This document shows positions 25,036-33,908 of a stretch of 64,000 nucleotides of DNA, one piece after another. The translations under genes were made by a program, and so were the position numbers. Numbering within the stretch: position 1 is the stretch's first letter; every line of letters begins with the position of its first letter. The DNA comes from Streptosporangium amethystogenes (GTDB lineage Bacteria > Actinomycetota > Actinomycetes > Streptosporangiales > Streptosporangiaceae), in NCBI RefSeq assembly GCF_000721075.1, contig NZ_JOEQ01000022.1, forward strand, positions 1 to 64,000, read 5' to 3'. The notes below the pieces were generated by a model. It searched no databases and was not told the DNA's origin. It was given only the letters and a program-made list of their open reading frames with translations.

Positions 25036-27858
25036 ATGCGGGGGTACGGCATGAACGAGCGCAAGGTGCGTGAGAACGAGGTCGACATCGATCGACACGT
25101 GCTGGAGGACATCGCCAGAGCGGCCTTGGCGCGAGCGGACCTCGCGGCGGTGGACGGTGAGGACGGCGCCGCCACTTGGGAGTTCCATAGCCGCAGGCCG
25201 TGGATGTACGTGACACCGGTGGGCGTGGCGCGCCAGGCGCAGGGCTGGAAGCTGCACGTCTCGGCGACGCCGCTGTCGGCTCCCGTGGTGCTCGCCCGCG
25301 TGGTGGAGGTACTGGCGCGGCGCCGCTGCCCCTTCAAGTTCGCGGCGACGCTGGCCGAACTGTCCAACCTGGTGTCCAGGGAGCAGGACCGCGGAGCGGT
25401 GGGCAAGTTCGTCACCGTCTATCCGTCCGACGACCGGGCGGCGACCGCGATCGCCGAGGAACTGCACGAGGCCACCATGGGCCTGCCCGGGCCGCGCATC
25501 CTGTCCGATCGCGTCTACAAGCCGGGCAGCCTGGTCCACTACCGCTATGGGGTGTTCTCCGCACCCCTCGTGCTGGACAACGACGGCTCCTACGCCTCCC
25601 GGCTGACAGCCCCCGACGGCACGCTGGTGACCGACAAGCGCAACGCCTGGTACTCACCACCGCCGTGGGCGTCCTGCCCCTTCGAGTCGGGCGAAGCTCC
25701 GGTCCGGTCGGCCGCGCCGGAGGCCGTACTGCTCGCCGACCGGTTCGTGGTGCGTCAGGCCGTCCGGCACAGCGCCAAGGGCGGGGTCTTCCTGGCCGAG
25801 GACCGTGACACCGGCGGGACCGTGGTCGTCAAGCAGGCCCGGCCGCATATGGGCGCCAAAATGAGCGGACGTGACGAGCGTGACAACTTACGTCACGAGT
25901 GGCGGATGCTCGGCCTGTTCGGGCCTCTCGGCATCACTGCGCGCAGGGTGGCGCTTTTCGACAAGGACGACAGCCTGTTCCTGGTGCAGGAGCGCGTCGA
26001 GGGGACCGTGCTCACCGCCTGGGCGGGCGAGCGCAACGCCGAGCGCCGGCGCGAAACAGTGCTGCGCCTGGTGGGGCGGCTCGTCGACTTGGTCGCGACG
26101 GTCCACGAGCAGGGCTATGTCGTGCGCGACCTGACCCCGAACAACGTCATCGTCACCGAGGACGGCGACGGTCGGCTGATCGACCTGGAAACCGCGGCGA
26201 TGCCCGGCACACCGGTCGGGCGGGCCCGCACCCGCGGGTACGCGCCCCCGGAGCAGGAACGGGCCCCCGCCCATGGGCCCTGCCCCGGCGTCGAAGTTGA
26301 CCTGTACGCGCTGGGCGCGACCGTGTTCTACCTGGTGACCGCATGCCAGCCGATGTTGCCGCCCGACGAGGGAGAGCAGGCCAGATCGTGGGACTCCCGG
26401 GTCCGGACGCTGGTCGAGGTAGCCACCTCAGGCAATCCCCTGGCCGCTGAGCTGGCTCCCATGATCTTGGGTCTGATGGTGGAGGATCCCGCCCGGCGGT
26501 GGGATCTCGCCAGAGTCCGCGCGTTCCTGTTCGGCCTGGACACCGGTCCGCAGGCGCCTGCCGTGGCAGGCGGCGGCCGCCGGCTCGGCACCGCCGAGCA
26601 GGACCGGTTGCTGTACGACGGACTGGCGTACACCTGGCGCAGCATGTCCGCAGAGTCCCCGGACGGCGGGACGGGACCGGAAGCGCGGCTGTGGCCCGTC
26701 GGCGCCGGGTACGGCGTCAGCGCCGATCCGTGTGGCGTCCAGTATGGCGCGGCCGGCGTGCTCCACCTGATGGCCTCCGTGGTGGGGCCCGATGCCGCGC
26801 CCCTGCCGCAGGAGCTGCGCGCCCGGCTGACGACGGGTCTGCGCGACGGCGCCGACTGGATGATCGGCCGTCTCGCGGGTGAGCATCGCCCGTCACCGGG
26901 GCTGTATTTCGGCCGGGCCGGCATGGCCTGGGCCCTGCATGAGGTGGGCAGGGCGCTCGACGACCACGATGTACGCTCGGCGGGGCTCGGCCTCGCCCTC
27001 GAACTGCCGGTCAGCTGGCCGAACCCCGACATCTGCCATGGCCTGGCCGGAACAGGGATGGCGCTGTTGCACCTGTGGAACACCACCGGTGACACGAGGT
27101 TCCGCGACCGGGCGAGCGGATGCGCTGACGAACTGCTCAAGGTCGCCCAACGTACCCCCGACACGGTGCTGTGGCCCATCCCGCGGGATTTCGACTCCGC
27201 GCTGGCGGGAGTGGTGCACTACGGATTCGCCCACGGCGTCGCCGGCATCGCCGCGTACCTGCTGGCGGCCGGCATCGCGCTCGGACGCGAGGACTGCCTG
27301 GAAATGGCCGCCGCCGCCGGTCGTACCCTGATGGACGCGGCCGACTACCAAGGCGCGGCGGCCTTGTGGGCGGAGGGCTCGCGCGGCGGGGCGAAGCTGC
27401 CCCACTGGTGCAACGGATCCTCGGGGATAGGGACGTTCCTGGTACGCCTGCACGCGGCCACCGGTGACCGGCGCGTGCTGGAGGTGGCGCGGGCCGCCGC
27501 CGTCGCCGTGCACGGCCACCGGCTGCGCTCCGGCACCGCGGCCTGTCACGGACTGGCCGGGGACGGGCAGTTCTTGCTGGACATGGCGGATCTGACCGGC
27601 GAGCCGGTCTACCGCGAGCAGGCCGAGGAACTCGCGGCCATGTTGTGGGCGCGCGCCACCATGCGCGACGGGCTGCTCGTGGTGCCCGACGAGAACGGCC
27701 TCGAGGTGACGTTCGGCTGGAACACCGGTCTGGCCGGCGTTCTCGCCTTCCTGTGGCGGCTGCGCCACGGTGGGCCCCGCCCGTGGATGGCCGACGCCGC
27801 GATCGGTACGGCCTCCGCTCACGAGGCATTCGCGGCCGCCGCTGGGAGGGCGTCATGA
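25036..27858 (+). CDS. lanL: Class IV lanthipeptide synthetase (LanL)
   Basis: 940 residues in the three-domain LanL order. Residues 1-~215 form the phosphoSer/Thr lyase domain. Residues ~235-515 are a Ser/Thr kinase (VVVKQARP Lys, catalytic loop YVVRDLTPNNVIV near 365, metal-binding LIDLE). Residues ~545-940 are a LanC-like cyclase. The cyclase keeps all three zinc ligands, Cys792 in PHWCNGSSGIG and Cys837-His838 in ACHGLAGDG; class III LanKC enzymes lack these, so class IV is the better call. It would phosphorylate and eliminate Ser/Thr of the precursor at 29856 and close thioether rings. Start is ATG 25036 or 25051. Its stop overlaps the next ATG (ATGA). Confidence 0.92.
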   Translation: MRGYGMNERKVRENEVDIDRHVLEDIARAALARADLAAVDGEDGAATWEFHSRRPWMYVTPVGVARQAQGWKLHVSATPLSAPVVLARVVEVLARRRCPFKFAATLAELSNLVSREQDRGAVGKFVTVYPSDDRAATAIAEELHEATMGLPGPRILSDRVYKPGSLVHYRYGVFSAPLVLDNDGSYASRLTAPDGTLVTDKRNAWYSPPPWASCPFESGEAPVRSAAPEAVLLADRFVVRQAVRHSAKGGVFLAEDRDTGGTVVVKQARPHMGAKMSGRDERDNLRHEWRMLGLFGPLGITARRVALFDKDDSLFLVQERVEGTVLTAWAGERNAERRRETVLRLVGRLVDLVATVHEQGYVVRDLTPNNVIVTEDGDGRLIDLETAAMPGTPVGRARTRGYAPPEQERAPAHGPCPGVEVDLYALGATVFYLVTACQPMLPPDEGEQARSWDSRVRTLVEVATSGNPLAAELAPMILGLMVEDPARRWDLARVRAFLFGLDTGPQAPAVAGGGRRLGTAEQDRLLYDGLAYTWRSMSAESPDGGTGPEARLWPVGAGYGVSADPCGVQYGAAGVLHLMASVVGPDAAPLPQELRARLTTGLRDGADWMIGRLAGEHRPSPGLYFGRAGMAWALHEVGRALDDHDVRSAGLGLALELPVSWPNPDICHGLAGTGMALLHLWNTTGDTRFRDRASGCADELLKVAQRTPDTVLWPIPRDFDSALAGVVHYGFAHGVAGIAAYLLAAGIALGREDCLEMAAAAGRTLMDAADYQGAAALWAEGSRGGAKLPHWCNGSSGIGTFLVRLHAATGDRRVLEVARAAAVAVHGHRLRSGTAACHGLAGDGQFLLDMADLTGEPVYREQAEELAAMLWARATMRDGLLVVPDENGLEVTFGWNTGLAGVLAFLWRLRHGGPRPWMADAAIGTASAHEAFAAAAGRAS

Positions 27859-29729
27859 GCCCCCTGCCGACGACCCCGGCGCCCGCGACGACCCAGATGG
27901 CCGCCGGCCTGCCCGCGGAGCTCCGACGGATCAACTTCAGGTTCTCCGCCACCGGGGAGTATGCCGCCTGCCTGGCCGCCCATGGCCGCGCCCGGCTCAT
28001 GCCGGAACTGTGGGACCTCACCGGTCCCGCGCCACGGCCACGTCTGGTGCCCACCAGGGACGGTGAGGACTCCTGGACCTTCCCGCTTCCGTTCCCGCTT
28101 CCGTCCGGCGACGTCGGTGTGCTGCTCTGCCGCCACGGCAAGCAGTCCGCGCGGCTGCTGCTCGCCGTCCCCGGAACGGACGGCGCGCCGGCCGAGGAGC
28201 ACGAACTGTTCGCCTCTCGCGGCCCGGGACTCGGGCTCATCGGCGGCATCACGTCGGGCACCGCCGCCCTGCTGTTCGAGAACGGCGAAGGCCGCCGCAC
28301 CAAGGTGTGGCAGGTGTCAGGGCATGCCGAACCTCTTGAGCCGGTCGCCGAGCTGACCGGCGCGGTCGGCGGCAGGGTCTGGCTCGACGCGAACGGCCGG
28401 CGTCTCGCGCTGGCCCGTCCCGAGCCGGGAGCAGGTGGCACGTTCGTCCTCGACCTCGCCACAGGTCTCTTGGCACCGCTCGAAGGAATGGCGGACGGCG
28501 AGCACCTGCTCATGGCCGCGCCGCGCACCGGAGTGCTCCTCACTGCGGCACGGCGGGACGGCACGTTCCGTCTCGGCCTCCGGCACCGCGACGACCCGGC
28601 GCCGACGGTGTTCCCCGAGCGGCTGAACCACATCGAGGGCACCGTCACACCACTGGCCCTGGATCCCGGCGGACGGCACCTGGCCCTGTCGGTCACCCGC
28701 CGCAGCCGCTCCCACCTGCTGCTGCACGATCTCGTGGCGGACACCACCGTCGAGGCAGAAATGCCGGCCGGGACGTTGCAGCACACGGCCCGCTGGACCG
28801 CCGGCGGACTGCACCTGCTGCACACCACGCCGGACCGCCCACTCGGCGTGGTCACCCTGCCCGATCCGCTCCGGTCCCGGGTACGGGCCACCGCCGAGGA
28901 GCACCCGGGACGCTGGACATCCGCGCGAACGGTGGACTACCCAGGCCCGGCCGGGCCCGTGGAGGCCATCGTGTACGGCGATCCGGTGGCGAGCGAGCGG
29001 GTGGTCCTGGCGTTGCACGGTGGCCCGGAGGCCTCCTGGCACTTCGGTTTCGAGCCGTTGTTCCAGCGGATGGCCGCAGCGGGCATGGCGGTGGTCGCAC
29101 CCAATCAGCGAGGGAGCACCGGCTACGGCGCCGCGCACCGCGACGCCATCCGTGGCGCGTGGGGCGGCCCGGACCTTGCCGACACCCTTCATCTGGGACG
29201 CACGCTGGCCGACGCCCGTGGCCCAGGCCGGCAGCGGCCCATGCTGTACGGCATCAGCTACGGGGCCTACCTGGCTCTGCTGGCCGTCGCCGCGGAGCCG
29301 GACCTGTGGGCCCGAGCCGCCGTCATCGCACCCTTCCTGTCCGGCCGGGAGCTGTACCAGGACGGGCCGCCCAGCGTCCGCACGCTGCTCGATCGTCTCG
29401 GCGGCCGGGTGGAGCTCGAAGACGCGCTCGGCCCGCGCGACCTGGCCCGGCTGGCGGATCGCATGCGGCAGCCGATCATGATCGTGCACGGTGAGCAGGA
29501 CCCGATCATCCCGGTCGCCCACTCCCGGCGGCTGCACCGCCGACTGCTGACGGCCGCCCACCCGGTGGCACCGGTCTACCTGGAAATCCCCGGATCCGAC
29601 CACGACCCGCTGGTCTCCAGCGAGGGACACCTGGTCGCCGACCGTCTCATCGACTTCCTGAGCGAAAGGGCCGCACCGACCGCCGGCCCACTCGAACTCC
29701 TGCAAGAGGGGACGTCCGTGCCCGCCTAG
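27855..29729 (+). CDS. S9 prolyl-oligopeptidase family serine peptidase, probable leader peptidase
   Basis: 624 residues: an N-terminal seven-bladed propeller region (~1-360) and a C-terminal alpha/beta hydrolase domain. The triad is Ser468 in YGISYGAYLALLA, Asp549 in HGEQDPIIP and His583 in GSDHDPL. The ATG lies in an ATGA overlap with lanL after a GGGAGGG site, so the two are translationally coupled. S9 peptidases are known to remove leaders in some class III lanthipeptide pathways (the FlaP/AplP type), and the coupling to lanL supports the same role here. No signal peptide, so it acts in the cytoplasm. Confidence 0.9.
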   Translation: MSPLPTTPAPATTQMAAGLPAELRRINFRFSATGEYAACLAAHGRARLMPELWDLTGPAPRPRLVPTRDGEDSWTFPLPFPLPSGDVGVLLCRHGKQSARLLLAVPGTDGAPAEEHELFASRGPGLGLIGGITSGTAALLFENGEGRRTKVWQVSGHAEPLEPVAELTGAVGGRVWLDANGRRLALARPEPGAGGTFVLDLATGLLAPLEGMADGEHLLMAAPRTGVLLTAARRDGTFRLGLRHRDDPAPTVFPERLNHIEGTVTPLALDPGGRHLALSVTRRSRSHLLLHDLVADTTVEAEMPAGTLQHTARWTAGGLHLLHTTPDRPLGVVTLPDPLRSRVRATAEEHPGRWTSARTVDYPGPAGPVEAIVYGDPVASERVVLALHGGPEASWHFGFEPLFQRMAAAGMAVVAPNQRGSTGYGAAHRDAIRGAWGGPDLADTLHLGRTLADARGPGRQRPMLYGISYGAYLALLAVAAEPDLWARAAVIAPFLSGRELYQDGPPSVRTLLDRLGGRVELEDALGPRDLARLADRMRQPIMIVHGEQDPIIPVAHSRRLHRRLLTAAHPVAPVYLEIPGSDHDPLVSSEGHLVADRLIDFLSERAAPTAGPLELLQEGTSVPA

Positions 29730-29776
29730 CAGGAGCCCCGCGGCGCCGCCCTCCGCGGCGCGCGGGCCCACAGGCT

Positions 29777-29803
29777 CCGGCCTCATCGTTGTGATGGGGC
29801 CGG
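29777..29803 (+). terminator. Hairpin between the peptidase and precursor genes
   Basis: CCGGCCTCATC (29777-29787), loop GTTGT, GATGGGGCCGG (29793-29803): an 11-bp stem with one G-U pair and no T-tract. It could terminate the lanL-peptidase message or act as a processing boundary so that the precursor transcript accumulates separately. Confidence 0.55.
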
Positions 29804-29855
29804 TGGACAGGCCGTCTCGAAACGAGCGGCACAACGGTTAACGAAAGGAATCACC

Positions 29856-29972
29856 ATGGAGCTCAACATCGACGCCCTCGACATGCTGCCCGCCGCCCAG
29901 GAGTCGGAGCTGTACCCCTGTGTCAGCACCTGGCTCTGCGACTGGACCTGCTACGCCACCTTCACCTCCTGA
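29856..29972 (+). CDS. lanA: Lanthipeptide precursor peptide
   Basis: 38 codons starting at an ATG with AAAGGAATCACC just upstream. The leader part contains DALDMLPAAQ, an amphipathic LxxLP-like segment typical of class III/IV leaders. The C-terminal part CVSTWLCDWTCYATFTS has three Cys (22, 28, 32) and six Ser/Thr (24, 25, 31, 35, 37, 38), giving candidates for rings such as S24 or T25 to C28. The peptide is rich in Trp, Tyr and Phe. It lies between the peptidase and radical SAM genes on the same strand. Its small size kept it below normal ORF cutoffs. The ring pattern and cleavage site are inferred. Confidence 0.88.
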   Translation: MELNIDALDMLPAAQESELYPCVSTWLCDWTCYATFTS

Positions 29973-30026
29973 CGACGCGGCGGTCGTGACCAGCGTGCTC
30001 GGCCCTGATCGGGGCTGAGCACCGGA

Positions 30027-30072
30027 GGTGGTCCCGTTCCTGGACGTTTCGTCGTCCCGGAACGGGACCACC
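30027..30072 (+). terminator. Strong hairpin between precursor and radical SAM genes
   Basis: GGTGGTCCCGTTCC (30027-30040) pairs perfectly over 14 bp with GGAACGGGACCACC (30059-30072); the loop can form a further 4-bp GGAC/GTCC stem. There is no T-tract. In RiPP operons a hairpin just after the precursor usually works as a partial terminator or 3' stabiliser, giving much more peptide mRNA than enzyme mRNA. Confidence 0.7.
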
Positions 30073-30133
30073 GTTGATCAAACCCTCGCGAAGAGAGAAA
30101 CGCCGCGTCAGCCAACGAGGAAAGGACCATGCC

Positions 30134-31225
30134 ATGAGCACCCCACAGGGGCCCAGCGACGTCATCTGGGACATCACCTACGCCTGCCCGCTGCGCTGCG
30201 TGCACTGCTACTCCGAGTCCGGCAGACGCCCGGCCCGGCAGCTGAACCATGACGAGATGCTCACGGCCGCCGACGCGATCATTTCTCTGCGCCCACAGGC
30301 GGTGGAGTTCGCCGGTGGCGAGCCGCTGCTGGTCAGAAACCTCCTGGAGGTCGCCGAGCGGATCAGCGGAGCGGGGGTCGCGGTCAACCTCTACACCGGC
30401 GGATGGACATTCGACCGCCAGTGGGCCGAAGAGGCGTCCCAGGTCTTCTCCCGGATCACCGTGAGCGTCGACGGGGCGAGCGCCGGGGTGCACGACCGGA
30501 TCCGCGGACGGGCCGGTTCGTTCGAGCGGGCGATGCGCACGCTGGCCATTTTGGACGACGTCTCCGGGGAGCGCGTGGCGCGCGGTGCCGACCCGGTCGG
30601 GTTCGGGGTCGACTACGCGGTTGTGCGGTCCAACCTCCATGAGCTGGAGGAGTTCTGCCGCGCGGTCGCGCCCCGGTTCCCGAACCTGCGCTTCCTCACC
30701 TTCGCCGCCGCGGTGCCGTCCGGTCTCGCAAGCAGAAAGGGATTCGCCGAACACGAGCTGCTGGACTTCGACCAACTGCGCACGCTGGTGAGCCGCGAGC
30801 ACGTCGAACGGCTGCGTTCCCTCTCGCCCCGCTCGGTGCAGCTCATGACGTCGAACAACATGGTCTTGATGATGCATCCGGACCTCGTCAAGCGACACGG
30901 CTTCCCCATGCTGCAGGTGGAGCCGGACGGCGAGGTCCGCGCGATGCCGATTTACGAGGGCACCGTCGGCAACCTCATCACCGATGATGCCGGCACACTG
31001 TGGGAGCGCGTCAAGGAAAGATGGAGCGACCCGTTCGTCGTGGAGGCCCTGTCAGCGGTCCGCTCGATGGAGGACTGGGCCGTGGCGACCCGACGCATCG
31101 ACTACCACTTCGGCACTGACGAGGTTCGTCGCCGCATCGACCGCCGCCCGCCCTACACCCTGGACGAACGGACGAGTGGCCAAAGGCACATCGTGTCAAT
31201 GGTCGGCCCTGCCTCTGGTCATTAG
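30134..31225 (+). CDS. Radical SAM enzyme of the lanthipeptide cluster
   Basis: 363 residues. The 4Fe-4S/SAM motif is CPLRCVHCY (Cys18, Cys22, Cys25, CxxxCxxC), followed by VEFAGGEPLLV (the GGE SAM-binding motif) and a TIM-barrel core (SRITVSVDGASAGVHDRIRG). The C-terminal third resembles a SPASM/twitch region in layout (LQVEPDGEVRAMPIYEGTVG) but has none of the cysteines that would bind auxiliary clusters. AAAGGA lies 7 bases before the ATG. Position directly after the precursor suggests it modifies that peptide; possible reactions include epimerisation or C-C/C-S crosslinking, but none can be chosen from sequence. Confidence 0.88.
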   Translation: MSTPQGPSDVIWDITYACPLRCVHCYSESGRRPARQLNHDEMLTAADAIISLRPQAVEFAGGEPLLVRNLLEVAERISGAGVAVNLYTGGWTFDRQWAEEASQVFSRITVSVDGASAGVHDRIRGRAGSFERAMRTLAILDDVSGERVARGADPVGFGVDYAVVRSNLHELEEFCRAVAPRFPNLRFLTFAAAVPSGLASRKGFAEHELLDFDQLRTLVSREHVERLRSLSPRSVQLMTSNNMVLMMHPDLVKRHGFPMLQVEPDGEVRAMPIYEGTVGNLITDDAGTLWERVKERWSDPFVVEALSAVRSMEDWAVATRRIDYHFGTDEVRRRIDRRPPYTLDERTSGQRHIVSMVGPASGH

Positions 31226-31810
31226 CTTTGAACGGCCAAGATGGACGCGATCTACCTGTGGGAGGTGAAGCGCACCACGGTCGCCGGCCCAAGGCAAGAA
31301 CGAACTCGCGATCTACATCAAGGCGCTCAAGGCGCTGCCGAAGCAGACCGGCGGACGCAATGTCCTGCCCGGCTTCGACCTCCTGCTCCCCCGTGCCCAA
31401 CTACGTCAAGGAGACCAACGAGATCGTCATCGCTCACTCCAACGCCGCGAAGTGGGGCAAGAACTCGGGAGTGATCGAATACTGGGTGACCAAGAGCCGC
31501 GGATCGCAGCAGGTGCCCGTGGTATCGCCCAAAACCCAGCCGCAGCCTGTGCCGTTCCCGACGCCGCATTTGATGCCGCACGTCGGGCGATTCGGGCTAC
31601 ACGCTGGAGGACCTGCGTCGTAACGCGGAGAACAGGCCCAAGGGCTTGCCTGCCCTGCCGCCGCAGTTGCAGGGCACGCTCACGGGGGCAGCCATCCTCG
31701 GAGGCATCGCCCTGTCCATCCTGAGCTTCGGCCTCTACCAGCCGCCGGGACTGGCTTACCGAGATGGCGCGGCCCGCCGGAACCCCGGCGGGCCGCCAGG
31801 CTGGTTGACT
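31226..31810 (+). pseudogene. Frameshifted remnant resembling a polymorphic-toxin C-terminus
   Basis: Four coherent segments lie in order but in different frames: MDAIYLWEVKRTT, GKNELAIYIKALKALPKQTG, VPNYVKETNEIVIAHSNAAK with SGVIEYWVTKSRG, and GYTLEDLRRNAENRPKGLPA ending in a hydrophobic segment (GAAILGGIALSILSFGLY). The EVK motif in a WEVK context is like nuclease or toxin domains of secreted polymorphic toxins, but I cannot name the family. At least two or three frameshifts make it inactive. It directly follows the radical SAM gene and may mark the right edge of the RiPP cluster. Confidence 0.5.
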
Positions 31811-31971
31811 CCGGAGGGACAGTGACGCTCGGTTCCAACAGGTTGTCGGCCGAACTTGTCGTCCGCGCGAAGTCGGACGACCACCGTGCCGGCCTGGCAT
31901 CTGACCGGCTGTCGGGCGCGCTGGCGAATTTCGCCCCGGACCTGGCGTCGCTGCTGGCCCGCAGCCCCCGA

Positions 31972-32755
31972 TTGAAGGTGCTGCCGTCGGCGCAGGTGAC
32001 TCGTACGTCGGCCTCGAGGATGCGCACGGCGACTCCGCCGACGACCGAGAGGTAGGAGGAATCCATGAGGGTCTTGAGGACCGGCGGGCGGCGGCGCTGT
32101 CGGATGCGGCCCACGACGCGGGCGCCGGTGGCGTGCACGGCGGCGAGGAAGTCGTTGCTGTCGAAGCCCCGGTCCCACAGCAGCAGCAGCTCGGGACCGA
32201 GATGGGACAACAGGCGGGTGGCATAGGAGGTTTCGCTCTCTCGGGTGGGGCCGAACACCGCGCCGATCACGGAGCGGGTGCCGGTCTCGACCGGCGTCAT
32301 CAACTCGACCTGCGGGTAGCCGCCGTGCGGGCATCGCCTCAGCCAGCCGCGGTTACGCTCACTGTCCGGGGTCTTGATCGAGCTGCGGCCGTTGAAGGAG
32401 ACCGTGCGGTACGGGCCGAAGCGCACGCCCGGCGTCCGCGGTGTAGCCAGTACGCCTGCCACCACTTCGAACAGCGCCTTCACCGGGGCGCAGCCCACGC
32501 GGCGACGTAGGTCACGCAGTCCCTTCGCGCCGGGGCCCGGCAGACAGCCGCCGATGCCGGCGGTCAGCTTGTCCCACACCAGCAGGTATCCGACCTGCGG
32601 GAAGAGACACATCGCCACCAGGAAGCACACCCCGACCCGGGACGGCAGATCTCTCAGCCGCCGCTGGACCGCCCGGGTCTCCTCCAGAACAGCGTCCACC
32701 AACTCGAAGGGCAGAAACGGAGTCAGGCCACCGAGCTGCCCGGCAGCGACAAGTC
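31972..32755 (-). pseudogene. IS4-family transposase, 3' truncated
   Basis: Minus-strand frame with the IS4 N-terminal domain (LTPFLPFELVDAVLEETRAV, then LPSRVGVCFLVAMCLFPQVG) and part of the DDE domain (RSVIGAVFGP, LLLLWDRGFDSNDFLAAV, VTCADGSTFN). The region after TFN, including the YREK-type motif with the catalytic Glu, is missing and replaced by unrelated codons. No clear start codon with a ribosome binding site was found. No inverted repeats were identified. Confidence 0.75.
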
Positions 32756-32813
32756 ACACCCGCGAGATCACCGTGAGTTGACCGTACGCCGCCGGACGGC
32801 CCACAGTGAGCGC

Positions 32814-33908
32814 ATGAACAGGGCTCTGGTCGCGCTGACCTTCGGTGCGCTGCTCACACTGGTGATCGGGGTCGTCGCATCTGGAGAGTCCCTGTCGTCG
32901 CTCGTGCTCGGCGCGGTGTTCACCGCATTGGCCGCCGCTGGCTTCTCGTGGGTACGTGCGCGCGATCAGCTGGCCTGGTCGCTCGGGTACGTGGTCGTGC
33001 AGCTGCCGGTCGCGTTCGTCGTGTTCTCGCTGAACTCGGGGGTCGCCGCGACGCTTCTGCTCGTCGTGCTGGTCAGCCAGTGCGTGCTGCTGCGGTTGCC
33101 GATCGCCATGACGGTGATCGTGGTCGGGCTGGTCCCGTTCGTCCATCTCGGCATGTCGTGGGGCGAAGGGCTGCGGGAAGGGCTTGGAATACTTGTCACC
33201 GCGGTGTTCGCCGCGATCGTGACGGAGTTGCTGCAACGCGAACAACGCGCCCGTGTCGAACTGGCCGAGGCGCACGAGAAGTTGCGTGACTACGCCGCGC
33301 AGGCGGAGCGGCTCGCGACCGTGCAGGAACGCAACCGGGTCGCACGCGACATCCACGATGGACTCGGGCACTCGCTCACCGTCGTCCAGATGCAGGTCAA
33401 GGCCGCCCGTGCGGTCCTGCCGACCGACACCGCCAAGGCCGACGAGATACTCGCCAAGGCCCAGGACCAGTCCGAGGCCGCGCTCGCCGAGGTCCGCCGC
33501 TCGGTCCGCACATTGCGCGAACCACGCGAAACCCCTCCCCTGCCCGACGTCTTGCAGGCGTTGGCCGAACTGACATCCGCCGCGGGCGTGACCACCCGCG
33601 TAGCGATATCCGGCGAGCAACGACCGTTGCCTGACGAGACGCGCGAGGCCTTGTTCCGTGCGGCGCAAGAGGGTCTGACCAACGTCCGAAAGCACGCCCG
33701 GGCAACCCGCGCCGACTTGGTCCTGGACTACGCTGACACCGCCGTCCGGCTGGCCGTCCGCGACGACGGTGCCGGCTCCGCTTCGGCACCCGCGTCCGGT
33801 TTCGGCCTGGTCGGGCTCCGGGAACGCGCCGAACACCTGGGCGGCCGGTTGAGCGTCGAGTCGCCACCGGGGGCGGGCTACACATTGAGCATGGAGGTTC
33901 CCGGATGA
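32814..33908 (+). CDS. NarL-type sensor histidine kinase
   Basis: 364 residues: four or five hydrophobic helices in the first ~125 residues, a short coiled coil (LAEAHEKLRDYAAQAERLAT), the HisKA_3 phosphoacceptor motif ERNRVARDIHDGLGHSLTVV, and a HATPase domain (EALFRAAQEGLTNVRKHARA, then DDGAG and GFGLVGLRER). There is no extracellular sensor domain beyond short loops, so it probably senses a membrane or envelope signal. The ATG at 32814 is chosen from the hydrophobic start MNRALVALTFG; an upstream in-frame start would add 12 polar residues. It overlaps its response regulator by ATGA. Confidence 0.9.
   Translation: MNRALVALTFGALLTLVIGVVASGESLSSLVLGAVFTALAAAGFSWVRARDQLAWSLGYVVVQLPVAFVVFSLNSGVAATLLLVVLVSQCVLLRLPIAMTVIVVGLVPFVHLGMSWGEGLREGLGILVTAVFAAIVTELLQREQRARVELAEAHEKLRDYAAQAERLATVQERNRVARDIHDGLGHSLTVVQMQVKAARAVLPTDTAKADEILAKAQDQSEAALAEVRRSVRTLREPRETPPLPDVLQALAELTSAAGVTTRVAISGEQRPLPDETREALFRAAQEGLTNVRKHARATRADLVLDYADTAVRLAVRDDGAGSASAPASGFGLVGLRERAEHLGGRLSVESPPGAGYTLSMEVPG

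Noticed and set aside
25036..27858. Class III LanKC synthetase
   Set aside because: The cyclase domain has the WCNG and CHG zinc ligands, which class III enzymes lack; class IV fits better.
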